Notes: generated from the sequence alone by a model not told the origin. A DNA stretch of 10,497 nucleotides from Solirubrobacterales bacterium (GCA_025964075.1 JAOPZQ010000157.1:1-10497); one strand, 5' to 3'. Shown: positions 1 through 5,704, numbered from the stretch's first letter. Made by a program: numbers and translations.

Positions 1-407
1 TCTTCCCGCCCGTGGCGATCGGCGACCGGCTGCTCGTCGACGGCGGCGTCGTCAACAACACCCCGATCCGGCACGCGGTCGAGCTCGGCGCCGAACGCGT
101 CTACGTGCTTCCCACCCAGCAGCTGCCGATCCAGCAGCGGCCATCGGCGCCGCCGGGTGCACCGCGCACCGCGCTCGACGCCGCGATCTCCGCATTCGGC
201 CTGCTCGCCGGAAGCCGTCTCGAGGCCGACATCGCCCGCTACCAGAACGACGTCGAGCTGATCGTGCTGCCCGCCCCGAACAACCAGCACCTCCAGCCGA
301 CCGACTTCGAGCACTCGAACCGGCTGATCGCCGACGCGTACGCCTCCACTCGAAGGGCGCTCGAGCGCCCGCTGCAGCGTCACGCCGCGACGCTTGCCGC
401 CGCGTGA
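1..407 (+). CDS. Patatin-like phospholipase family protein, C-terminal part
   Basis: The gene enters from the left edge. The frame is open from base 3 (Phe-Pro-Pro before the GTG at 12) and ends at TGA 405-407, giving about 134 residues. The visible motif is LLVDGGVVNNTPI, the DG[GA] block of patatin/RssA-type acyl hydrolases, in which the Asp (about residue 13 of the fragment) is the second member of the Ser-Asp catalytic dyad. The GxSxG nucleophile elbow would lie upstream of the window and cannot be checked. After it come the usual strand 'AERVYVLPT' and a helical tail with a mid-tail 'ELIVLPAP' strand. Members of this family hydrolyse lipid acyl esters; the substrate here cannot be told. 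The family call rests on one good motif plus C-terminal architecture. The GTG at 12 is internal, not the start. Confidence 0.8.
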   Translation, partial: FPPVAIGDRLLVDGGVVNNTPIRHAVELGAERVYVLPTQQLPIQQRPSAPPGAPRTALDAAISAFGLLAGSRLEADIARYQNDVELIVLPAPNNQHLQPTDFEHSNRLIADAYASTRRALERPLQRHAATLAAA

Positions 408-446
408 CACCGCTCCGCGCGGCTGCCCCACCACCCCTCCCCGGGA

Positions 447-486
447 CGACAACCGAGCGCTATCGACCGGTCGGCGCTCGTTGTTG
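447..486 (+). terminator. Imperfect hairpin downstream of the patatin gene, possible terminator
   Basis: The arms 447-460 and 474-486 pair over 13 positions (one G-T pair) with a single bulged C at 454. The 13-nt loop itself contains the palindrome CGACCGGTCG (464-473). The hairpin starts 39 nt after the patatin stop codon. No T-run follows, so it would be a non-canonical actinobacterial terminator or a regulatory hairpin. The rest of the 408-627 gap holds one further inverted repeat at 558-590 and no credible gene. Confidence 0.4.
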
Positions 487-557
487 GCCGCGCGGACTCG
501 CGGCCCTACCGTCGGGCGCGACATGGACACCGCCGGTCGCCATCAATCGTCCCCCTG

Positions 558-590
558 ACCGATCGCGCGTGTCGACTGAGCGTGATCGGT
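558..590. repeat. Inverted repeat ACCGATC-N19-GATCGGT upstream of the sortase gene
   Basis: The seven-base arms 558-564 and 584-590 are perfect reverse complements separated by 19 nt, ending 37 nt before the sortase start. The position suits an operator or part of the promoter. The arm spacing (centre to centre 26 bp, about two and a half helical turns) is not diagnostic of any family I know. Nothing else in the window repeats this sequence. Confidence 0.3.
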
Positions 591-627
591 TGTCGATGCG
601 CTTCCGACGGGCTCGTCGCGAGGACTC

Positions 628-1293
628 GTGACGCCGCGTCGCGAGTCCGTGCTGTCGGAGGAGCGCCGCCGAGATGCGGCGCTCCTCGGGGTCACGATCG
701 TCGTCTCGGGCCTGCTGATGCTCGGCGGCGTGACGCTCGCTCTGACTGCGGACGGCGGCACCGACGGCGTCAACGCGGTCCCGGTCGACGCCGCCGCCGG
801 CCCGCGCGCGAGCGTCACCGTGCAGGCGCCTCGCCGCCATCGGGTCTCGCTGCCGCTGCGCATCGCGATCCCGAGGCTCGGCGTCCGCGCCAGGATCGTC
901 CGCCTCGGCCTGAGCGGCGACGGAACGCTCGAGGTCCCCGACAACTTCGCGGACACGGGCTGGTGGTCCGGCGGGTCGCGGCCCGGCGAGCCGGGCCCGG
1001 CGGTGGTCGCCGGCCACGTCGACTCGCGCCGCGGACCCGCGGTCTTCTTCCGCCTCGGCTCGCTCCGACGCGGCGACGTCATCCGCATCGGTCGCCGCGA
1101 CGGCACCGTCGTCCGCTTCGCCGTCCAGCGGCTGGCCCGCTACCCGGCGGGCCGCTTCCCCGGGGGCCGGGTCTACGGCGCGACGCGCCGGCCGACGCTG
1201 CGCCTGATCACCTGCGCTGGCGACTTCGACCGGTCGACGGGTCGCTATCGCGACATCACCGTCGTGTACGCGACCCTGGTCGCGCGGCGCTGA
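628..1293 (+). CDS. Class F-type sortase (LPXTG-type transpeptidase)
   Basis: This 221-residue cysteine transpeptidase would sit in the membrane, anchoring secreted proteins to the cell wall or processing them at the cell surface. One N-terminal membrane segment spans about residues 18-40. A Thr/Pro/Ala-rich linker leads to a sortase domain from about residue 75 (LRIAIPRLGVRARI). The catalytic residues are visible: His130 in AGHVDS, Cys196 in LITCAGDFD and Arg208 in GRYRDITVVYA. The 'TCAGDFDRxTGxYRD' block and small size resemble actinobacterial class F sortases. The GTG start at 628 is preceded by CGAGGA (619-624). An in-frame GTG at 649 is a less likely alternative. No LPXTG-type substrate and no pilin gene lies in the window, so this looks like a stand-alone sortase. 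A strong hairpin lies within codons 11-20 (658-687). Confidence 0.88.
   Translation: MTPRRESVLSEERRRDAALLGVTIVVSGLLMLGGVTLALTADGGTDGVNAVPVDAAAGPRASVTVQAPRRHRVSLPLRIAIPRLGVRARIVRLGLSGDGTLEVPDNFADTGWWSGGSRPGEPGPAVVAGHVDSRRGPAVFFRLGSLRRGDVIRIGRRDGTVVRFAVQRLARYPAGRFPGGRVYGATRRPTLRLITCAGDFDRSTGRYRDITVVYATLVARR
658..687 (+). repeat. Perfect 12-bp hairpin inside the 5' end of the sortase gene
   Basis: GAGGAGCGCCGC (658-669) and its exact complement GCGGCGCTCCTC (676-687) are separated by six bases. The stem is 10 G-C and 2 A-T pairs and begins 30 nt after the first base of the start codon, so it would form in the sortase mRNA close to the initiating ribosome. It encodes Glu/Arg and Ala/Leu codons of the cytoplasmic N-terminus. 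It may be chance in GC-rich coding DNA, a translation brake, or a structure stopping read-through from upstream. Confidence 0.6.
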
Positions 1294-1316
1294 GCGCGCC
1301 CGCGCGCGAGCGGCAA

Positions 1317-1381
1317 CGCCCGCCGATCGGGCGAGCGCGCCACGCGATCACGGCGGGATCTGCGGCCGCCCCTCGGGGGCG
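1317..1381 (+). terminator. Two short GC hairpins after the sortase gene
   Basis: The 1294-1425 gap contains CGCCCG-N5-CGGGCG (1317-1333) and CGCCCC-TCG-GGGGCG (1367-1381). Both are perfect six-base stems with small loops. The first lies 23 nt after the sortase stop. Neither is followed by a T-run. They may end sortase transcription before the CAP gene, but six-base stems are common by chance at this GC content. Confidence 0.25.
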
Positions 1382-1413
1382 CGCGAGAACCCGGGTCGAG
1401 CGCCGGACGGCTG

Positions 1414-1419
1414 TATCCC
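1414..1419 (+). promoter_or_regulatory. Possible -10 element (TATCCC) for a leaderless CAP-protein transcript
   Basis: TATCCC ends 6 nt before the ATG at 1426 and no Shine-Dalgarno sequence lies between them. The spacing would place transcription initiation at the start codon. The final base does not match TANNNT and no good -35 is visible, so it is the weakest of the five such sites in the window. Confidence 0.25.
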
Positions 1420-1425
1420 GGTCAG

Positions 1426-1980
1426 ATGTCACAGCGTGCGTTGATCCTCCTCGTCGCGGCGGCGACCCTGGTCCCCGCGTCCGCCTCCGCCGCGCCGTCA
1501 CTGCCCGCGGCAGCACTGCTCGCCCCGGCCTCGGCGTGCTCCGGCCAGTCCAGCGCCTCCGCGCCGGCCGCCGCCCAGGAGGCCGCGATGGCCTGCCTGG
1601 TCGACTACGCCCGCCGCCGCGCGGGCGTTCCCGGGCTGCGGCGGAGCCGCCTCCTCACCCGCGCGGCCGCCGGCAAGGCGCACGACCTGCTGAGCTGCCA
1701 GCAGTTCTCGCACACCGCGTGCGGCCGGGCGTTCACCACTCGCATCGACGCGGCGGGCTACCGCTATCGCCTCGTCGGCGAGAACCTGGCCCTGGGCGAC
1801 GCCGCGTCCGGGACGCCCAGCGTCATCATGCGCGCCTGGCTCGGCTCCGCGGAGCACCGGGCCAACCTGCTGCGCCCGAGCTACCGCGACCAGGGCATCG
1901 CCATGCGGCCCGGCGGCATGCCCGGCTACCCGCACGCGCACGTCTGGGTCGACGAGTTCGGTGCCCCGGCCGCGCCCTAG
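1426..1980 (+). CDS. Secreted CAP/SCP-domain protein (YkwD-like)
   Basis: This 184-residue exported protein belongs to the CAP (SCP/PR-1) superfamily. A Sec signal peptide covers about residues 1-23 (hydrophobic LILLVAAATLVPA, then ASASAA). The CAP domain follows from about residue 52. Motifs in order are FSHTACGRAF with His96, GENLALG with Glu119, and AWLGSAEHRANLL with Glu143 and His144, ending with WVDEFG. These are the conserved cavity residues of bacterial YkwD-like proteins, whose biochemical role is largely unsettled. Four cysteines (38, 57, 91, 99) could form two disulfides after export. No LPXTG motif or membrane anchor is seen, so it is probably released rather than a substrate of the neighbouring sortase. 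No Shine-Dalgarno precedes the ATG. It converges with the response regulator gene at 1993, leaving 12 bp between stop codons. Confidence 0.88.
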   Translation: MSQRALILLVAAATLVPASASAAPSLPAAALLAPASACSGQSSASAPAAAQEAAMACLVDYARRRAGVPGLRRSRLLTRAAAGKAHDLLSCQQFSHTACGRAFTTRIDAAGYRYRLVGENLALGDAASGTPSVIMRAWLGSAEHRANLLRPSYRDQGIAMRPGGMPGYPHAHVWVDEFGAPAAP

Positions 1981-1992
1981 CGGGTCACGACA

Positions 1993-2658
1993 TTAGTGCG
2001 GGTTGCCGCGCAGGTAGGTGAGAACGGCGACGACCCGTCGGTGCTCGGTCGGCGTGGCGCCGAGCCCGAGCTTGTGGAAGATCCCCGTGACGTGCTTCTC
2101 GACGGTCGGTTCGGTGACGACAAGCGCCTGCGCGATCCCCTGGTTGGACTTCCCCTCGGCCATCGCCGCGAGGACGTCGCGCTCCCGAGGACTCAGGCGC
2201 TGTAGCGGCCCGTCGATGCGGCGACGCCCGAGCATCCGCCCCACGACCTCGGGGTCGAGCGCGCTCCCGCCCGCCGCGACGCGCCGGACGGCATCGACGA
2301 ACCCCTCGACATCGCCCACCCGCTCCTTGAGCAGATACCCGACGCCCTCCGGGCGGTCACCGATCAGATCCAGGGCGTAGTGCTCCTCGTAGTACTGCGA
2401 GAGCACCAGCACGCCCGTCTGCGGACGCTGACGCCGCAGCTCCAACACCGCGCGCAACCCGTCGTCCCCATGACCGGGAGGCATCTGCACGTCCGCCACC
2501 ACGACATCCGGGTGATGCGCGAGCGACTTCCGCAGGAGGTCCTCCGCGTCGCCGGCCTGGGCGAGCACCTCGAAGCCCGCCTCGGTGAGCAGCCGCGCGA
2601 TTCCCTCCCGCAACAGCACGTCGTCCTCCCCGATCACCACATGAACGTCGTCCGACAC
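1993..2658 (-). CDS. NarL/FixJ-family response regulator (receiver plus LuxR-type HTH)
   Basis: This is a DNA-binding two-component regulator of 221 residues from the GTG at 2658. The receiver domain spans about residues 4-125, with acidic pocket EDD at 11-13, phospho-acceptor Asp56 (VVVADVQMP), Ser87 (LVLSQ) and Lys111 (YLLKE). The LuxR/GerE HTH starts at LSPRERDVL (155-163) and continues through NQGIAQALVVTEPTVEKHV to the C-terminal YLRGNP. The frame stays open upstream to 2835, but that extension would overlap the preceding gene. Receiver homology begins seven residues after the chosen GTG. A TACCGT hexamer 6 nt before the GTG, and no Shine-Dalgarno, suggest a leaderless start or translation coupled to the upstream receiver gene, which ends 35 bp away. 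No histidine kinase is encoded in the window. The target genes are unknown. Confidence 0.9.
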   Translation of the reverse strand: MSDDVHVVIGEDDVLLREGIARLLTEAGFEVLAQAGDAEDLLRKSLAHHPDVVVADVQMPPGHGDDGLRAVLELRRQRPQTGVLVLSQYYEEHYALDLIGDRPEGVGYLLKERVGDVEGFVDAVRRVAAGGSALDPEVVGRMLGRRRIDGPLQRLSPRERDVLAAMAEGKSNQGIAQALVVTEPTVEKHVTGIFHKLGLGATPTEHRRVVAVLTYLRGNPH

Positions 2659-2664
2659 AAGGCA

Positions 2665-2670
2665 ACGGTA
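2665..2670 (-). promoter_or_regulatory. Possible -10 element (TACCGT) for the NarL-type regulator
   Basis: On the minus strand TACCGT is followed by six bases and then the GTG at 2658. The same hexamer with the same six-base spacing precedes lgt on the other strand. It lies in the 35-bp gap after the receiver gene. No convincing -35 is seen. If real, it would let the second regulator be transcribed on its own as a leaderless message. Confidence 0.35.
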
Positions 2671-2693
2671 CCCCGTCGGTCCAGCCGCGCCAC

Positions 2694-3050
2694 CTATTCG
2701 GGGGACAGAAGGTGCCGGAGCGGCGCGCTCGGCAGCTCGTCCTTGGGAACGAACGCACCCGCGCCCGACCGGCGAACGTCCTCGGCGCTCGCCGCGTCGG
2801 GGTCCGTCGAGGTGAGCACCACGCGCGGACGCCACGGCAGCGCCGCGAGCTCAGCCGCCAACTCGATGCCGTCCCCGTCGGGCAGCCCGATGTCGACGAG
2901 CGCGGCGTCGGGTTTCAGCTGGCGCGCCGCGGCGATCGCCTCGGCGACCGTCGCCACCTCCGCGACCACGATCAGCCCACCGGCCGCGAGCACGCGGCGG
3001 GCGAGACCACGGAAAACCGGATCGTCGTCGACGACGAGAACGGAGCCCAT
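2694..3050 (-). CDS. Single-domain response regulator (receiver only)
   Basis: This 118-residue CheY-like receiver has no output domain. Key residues are all present: the acidic cluster at 8-10 (VVDDDP), phospho-acceptor Asp53 (ALVDIGLPDGDG), Thr80 (VVLTST) and Lys103 (FVPKDEL). It should therefore take phosphate from a kinase and signal by protein contact, or act as a phosphate sink. The ATG at 3050 is chosen because the receiver fold (GSVLVVDDD) begins immediately after it. An upstream in-frame start at 3167 would add about 39 residues unlike any receiver and overlap the likely promoter region. It is followed 35 bp later by a full NarL-type regulator on the same strand and preceded 148 bp away by a SigB-type sigma gene. 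The partner kinase is not in the window. Confidence 0.88.
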   Translation of the reverse strand: MGSVLVVDDDPVFRGLARRVLAAGGLIVVAEVATVAEAIAAARQLKPDAALVDIGLPDGDGIELAAELAALPWRPRVVLTSTDPDAASAEDVRRSGAGAFVPKDELPSAPLRHLLSPE

Positions 3051-3137
3051 TGCACGATCATCGCACCCTGTGGGACGCACGAGGTAGGGACAACTGGAAA
3101 CCGGTAGGCGGCAAAGCGCAATCTCGTAGCGAAGCTC

Positions 3138-3143
3138 ACAATA
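3138..3143 (-). promoter_or_regulatory. Possible -10 element (TATTGT) for the response-regulator pair
   Basis: The gap 3051-3198 contains an unusually A/T-rich patch. On the minus strand TATTGT matches TANNNT, with the poor -35 candidate TGTCAT 17 nt upstream (3161-3166). It would give a leader of roughly 80 nt before the ATG at 3050. The evidence is weak and rests mainly on local base composition. No terminator-like hairpin was found after the sigma gene, so read-through from it is also possible. Confidence 0.25.
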
Positions 3144-3198
3144 GTTGTTCAGCCTGCCGTATGACACCGCTGTGGTGGCGTCCGTCCGGCTGACCCCG

Positions 3199-4029
3199 TC
3201 AGCCGGCGCCCGACGCCAGGCCGCGCACCGGCTGCTCGTTGACGGCCGAGAGCCGGGCGAGCGAGCGCCGGAGCAGCCGGGACACCTGCATCTGCGAGAT
3301 GCCGATGCGAGTCGCGATCTCGGCCTGGGTGAGGTCCTCGGCGAACCGCAGGCGGAGGATCTCCCGTTCCCGCTCGGGGAGCGCGCGGAGGATGGGCGCG
3401 ATCGTCGCCGTGTGATGGATGACGTCGAAGCGCTCGTCCTCCTCCCCCAGGAGGTCGGCGACGGTGCCGTCGTCGGGTCCGATCGGCTGGTCCAGGGACG
3501 TGGTCTCCGAGGCGACGTAGCGCGCGTTCATCGCCTCGGCCACCTCCTCGATCGTCAGGTTGGTCGCGCCGGCGATGTCGGCGGCGGTGGGCGAGCGGCC
3601 GAGCCGCTTCGAGAGGTCCTGGGCCGCCCGGTCCACCTCGAGCGTGCGCTCCTGCAGGGCGCGCGGCAGGTGGATGGCCCAACCGGTGTCGCGGAAGTGC
3701 CGGCGCAGCTCGCCGAGGATCGTGGGCACCGCGTAGGTCGCGAACGTGTGCTCGCGCTCGAGGTCGAAGCGGTCGACCGCCTTGACGAGGCCGACCGAGG
3801 CGACTTGGAGGAGGTCGTCGAACGGCTCACGGGCGCGCGTGTAGCGCGCCGCGAGCGATCGCGCGAGCGGCAGGAAGCGCTCGATGACCTGCTCCCGCGC
3901 CCGCTGGTCGCCGTCGCGGTGGTAGCGCTCGAGCAGCCGCCGCGCCTCCCGCTCGCGTCGGGGGTCGCGCGGGCGCCCGCGAAACTCGTCGGATCCGCTC
4001 TTGCCGTCTCGCGCTGCGTAGTCGTCCAC
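3199..4029 (-). CDS. RNA polymerase sigma factor, SigB/SigF/SigG family (group 3)
   Basis: This 276-residue alternative sigma factor redirects RNA polymerase to stress- or development-type promoters. Region 2 lies at about 50-120, with FDDLLQVASVGLVKAVDRFD and FATYAVPTILGELRRHFRDTGW, the latter typical of SigB/SigF proteins. Region 3 is at about 125-200 (AIHLPRALQER, then RLGRSPTAADIA). Region 4 is at 215-260 with LPEREREILRLRF and the HTH LTQAEIATRIGISQMQVSRLL. The start is GTG at 4029, with AGGAG (4039-4043) nine bases upstream. Such factors are usually held by an RsbW-type anti-sigma factor and released by an RsbV-type antagonist. Neither is encoded next to it here, which is unusual relative to sigB/sigF operons. 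A promoter-like site of its own class lies upstream, suggesting autoregulation. The downstream genes on the same strand are two response regulators. Confidence 0.92.
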   Translation of the reverse strand: MDDYAARDGKSGSDEFRGRPRDPRREREARRLLERYHRDGDQRAREQVIERFLPLARSLAARYTRAREPFDDLLQVASVGLVKAVDRFDLEREHTFATYAVPTILGELRRHFRDTGWAIHLPRALQERTLEVDRAAQDLSKRLGRSPTAADIAGATNLTIEEVAEAMNARYVASETTSLDQPIGPDDGTVADLLGEEDERFDVIHHTATIAPILRALPEREREILRLRFAEDLTQAEIATRIGISQMQVSRLLRRSLARLSAVNEQPVRGLASGAG

Positions 4030-4038
4030 GCTGGGTCG

Positions 4039-4043
4039 CTCCT
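4039..4043 (-). promoter_or_regulatory. Ribosome binding site of the sigma factor gene
   Basis: AGGAG on the minus strand lies nine bases before the GTG at 4029. It supports this start for a gene whose N-terminal residues are poorly conserved. Confidence 0.7.
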
Positions 4044-4061
4044 GGGTGTCGCGCCGACGCT

Positions 4062-4087
4062 ATCCCCCTCAGGCGCGTCGACGAAAC
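4062..4087 (-). promoter_or_regulatory. SigB/SigF-type promoter for the sigma factor gene
   Basis: On the minus strand GTTTCG (4087-4082), a 14-base spacer and GGGGAT (4067-4062) closely match the known group 3 sigma consensus GTTT-N14-16-GGGTAT. Only one base of the -10 core differs (GGGGAT for GGGTAT). The -10 ends 32 nt before the GTG at 4029, giving an expected leader of about 26 nt containing the AGGAG. A second GTTTCG (4135-4130) and GGGTAA (4110-4105) lie further upstream, but 19 bases apart, which is too long. The simplest reading is positive autoregulation, as known for sigB in Bacillus and sigF-type genes. Confidence 0.6.
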
Positions 4088-4168
4088 CGCGCCGGCCACC
4101 AGGATTACCCGACGGCTCGCGATTCGCGCCGAAACCGGTTGAGAACCAACTTCGAACGAGCTGCCGTC

Positions 4169-4174
4169 TACCGT
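4169..4174 (+). promoter_or_regulatory. Possible -10 element (TACCGT) for leaderless lgt
   Basis: TACCGT is followed by six bases and the lgt ATG at 4181, and no Shine-Dalgarno is present. TTGAGA at 4139-4144 is too far away (24 nt) to be its -35. The same hexamer and spacing precede the NarL-type gene on the other strand. Confidence 0.35.
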
Positions 4175-4180
4175 TGAGCG

Positions 4181-5008
4181 ATGGTCCTGGCCTCCATTCC
4201 GAGCCCGTCGGCCAACGGGGTGCACATCGGGCCGTTCTTCATCCACGCCTACGGACTCGCGTACGCCGTGGCCGTGCTCGGCGCGATCCTCGTCACCACG
4301 CGGCGCTGGGAGCGCGCCGGAGGCGACCGGGCGCTCGTCCAGGAGGTCGCGCTGTGGGGCTTCCCGGCCGGTCTCGTCGGCGGTCGCCTCTACTTCCTCG
4401 CGACGAGCTGGAACGAGGTTCCGGGGCACTGGTGGGGTCCGTTCGCGATCTGGCAGGGCGGGCTCGGCATCTGGGGCGGCATCGCCGGCGGCACGCTCGC
4501 CGGCCTCGTCGTGCTGCGCCGCCGGGGCGCCGACATCCGGCGCTTCCTGGATGCGGCGGCGCCCGGTCTCCTCGTGGCGCAGGCGATCGGCCGGGTCGGC
4601 AACTACTTCAACCAGGAGCTGTTCGGCGGCCCGACCAACCTGCCGTGGGGGCTGCAGATCGACCCGGCGCATCGGCCCGCCGGCTACGCCCGGTACGCGA
4701 CTTTCCATCCGACGTTCCTGTACGAGCTCCTGTGGAACCTCGCGCTCGCCGCCGCGCTCGTGTGGCTGGGCCACCACCGTCGCATCCGCCCGTCGGGGCT
4801 CTTCGCGCTCTACGTCGCCGGCTACTCGCTCGCGAGGATCGGCGAGGAGCTGCTCCGGGTCGACCCCGCGCACCACATCTTCGGCCTGAGGCTCAACTTC
4901 TACGTCGCCACGCTGCTGTGCCTTGCCGGGCTCGCCTGGTTCGCGCGCGTGCAGATGCGGCCGATGAGAAGCCGCGACGTCCACCGCGGCTCGGTAGCCC
5001 CCACCTAG
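4181..5008 (+). CDS. lgt: Prolipoprotein diacylglyceryl transferase
   Basis: Lgt is the multi-pass membrane enzyme that moves a diacylglyceryl group from phosphatidylglycerol to the lipobox cysteine of prolipoproteins, the first step of lipoprotein maturation. The 275 residues match the usual family size. The family signature GRVGNYFNQELFGGPTNLPW lies at 137-156, with essential Arg138, Asn141 and Glu146. HAYGLAYA (22-29), GGRLYF (67-72), WQGGLGIWGG (91-100), HPTFLYE (176-182) and Arg219 of the late helix are also conserved. About seven hydrophobic helices can be drawn. It is divergent from the sigma factor gene with about 150 bp between starts. The start has no Shine-Dalgarno but has a -10-like hexamer 6 nt upstream. 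The tetR gene begins 36 bp after the stop and has its own operator, so an operon with it is doubtful. Confidence 0.96.
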   Translation: MVLASIPSPSANGVHIGPFFIHAYGLAYAVAVLGAILVTTRRWERAGGDRALVQEVALWGFPAGLVGGRLYFLATSWNEVPGHWWGPFAIWQGGLGIWGGIAGGTLAGLVVLRRRGADIRRFLDAAAPGLLVAQAIGRVGNYFNQELFGGPTNLPWGLQIDPAHRPAGYARYATFHPTFLYELLWNLALAAALVWLGHHRRIRPSGLFALYVAGYSLARIGEELLRVDPAHHIFGLRLNFYVATLLCLAGLAWFARVQMRPMRSRDVHRGSVAPT

Positions 5009-5022
5009 GCCGGTGTCTCGGA

Positions 5023-5037
5023 ACTGGACTGTCCAGT
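5023..5037. promoter_or_regulatory. Perfect 15-bp palindromic operator upstream of tetR
   Basis: ACTGGAC-T-GTCCAGT is a perfect inverted repeat with seven-base arms around T5030. It lies between the lgt stop (5008) and the TetR start, ending 7 nt before GTG 5045 and 13 nt before GTG 5051. TetR-family dimers typically bind short palindromes over their own promoters, so autorepression is the natural reading. I found no second copy in the window, including the gap before the cupin gene. Confidence 0.65.
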
Positions 5038-5042
5038 ACCAT
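5037..5042 (+). promoter_or_regulatory. Possible -10 element (TACCAT) for tetR
   Basis: TACCAT overlaps the last base of the palindrome and ends 8 nt before the GTG at 5051. Transcription would then start at or next to that codon, and a repressor on the palindrome would cover the promoter. No good -35 is visible. Confidence 0.3.
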
Positions 5043-5044
5043 CG

Positions 5045-5704
5045 GTGCCCGTGAGTCCCACGCCCGACCCGTCGACGGGCGGCCCCGAGGAGACCCGTTC
5101 GGCGCGCAAGCGCGCGGCGATCCTCGACGCGGCGACGACGCTGTTCCTCCGCCACGGCTACCTCGGCACGAGCATGGACGAGATCGCGGCGCTCGCCGCC
5201 GTCTCGAAGCAGACCGTCTACAAGCACTTCGCCGACAAGGAGACCCTGTTCTCCGAGATCGTCACGAACACGGTGAGCGAGGCGAGCGAGCCCAACTACG
5301 CCGACGTGCTCGGCCTCGAGGACAGCGGCGACGTCGACGCGGACCTGCGCGGCCTCGCCCGCCGCCAGCTCGCCCGGGTGATGCAGCCGCAACTGCTCCA
5401 GCTGCGCCGGCTGGTGATCGGCGAAGCCGGCCGCTTCCCCGAGCTGGGCCGGATCTTCTACGCGCAGGGGCCGGAGCGGACGATCGCCACGCTCGCCGAC
5501 GCCTTCACCCGCCTGGCCGAGCGCGGGGCCCTCCGGTTCGAGGACCCACATCTCGCCGCCGCTCACTTCAACTGGCTCGTCATGTCCATCCCGCTGAACG
5601 AGGCCATGCTCTGCGGCCCGGACGACCCCGCGACGAGCGCAGACCTCAACCGCTACGCCGACGCCGGCGTGCGGGCCTTCCTCGCCGCATACGGCCCCGG
5701 CTGA
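5045..5704 (+). CDS. TetR/AcrR-family transcriptional regulator, AefR-like C-terminal domain
   Basis: This is a dimeric ligand-responsive repressor of 219 residues. The N-terminal HTH spans about 22-68 (RKRAAILDAATTLFLRHGY, MDEIAALAAVSKQTVYKHF, then DKETLF), with recognition helix around 53-62. The ligand/dimer domain at about 105-215 contains LRRLVIGEAGRFPELGRIFYAQGP and ERGALRFEDPHLAAAHF, the pattern of the TetR_C_7/AefR-like C-terminus. The effector is unknown. Two in-frame GTG codons, at 5045 and 5051, could start it (219 or 217 residues). Neither has a Shine-Dalgarno, and a -10-like hexamer favours a leaderless start at 5051. A perfect palindrome just upstream suggests autoregulation. 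The cupin and gluconokinase genes follow on the same strand after 103 bp, but no copy of the palindrome precedes them, so control of those genes is only a possibility. Confidence 0.9.
   Translation: MPVSPTPDPSTGGPEETRSARKRAAILDAATTLFLRHGYLGTSMDEIAALAAVSKQTVYKHFADKETLFSEIVTNTVSEASEPNYADVLGLEDSGDVDADLRGLARRQLARVMQPQLLQLRRLVIGEAGRFPELGRIFYAQGPERTIATLADAFTRLAERGALRFEDPHLAAAHFNWLVMSIPLNEAMLCGPDDPATSADLNRYADAGVRAFLAAYGPG

Noticed and set aside
373..385. The 13-mer TGCAGCGTCACGC, also found at 10207-10219
   Set aside because: The first copy is inside the patatin coding sequence and the second forms part of a terminator stem. There are no matching flanks, so it is taken as chance.
582..2021. A 479-codon plus-strand frame across the sortase and CAP genes
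   Set aside because: The sortase and CAP genes have full catalytic or family motifs in other frames; this one has only Arg/Pro-rich sequence.
3051..3167. An N-terminal extension of the receiver gene to the upstream start at 3167
   Set aside because: The added 39 residues resemble no receiver, and the conserved beta-strand begins immediately after the ATG at 3050.
4105..4135. A second SigB-type promoter, GTTTCG-N19-GGGTAA, on the minus strand
   Set aside because: The 19-base spacer is well outside the usual 12-14 bases between these hexamers. It is kept only as a possible relic.
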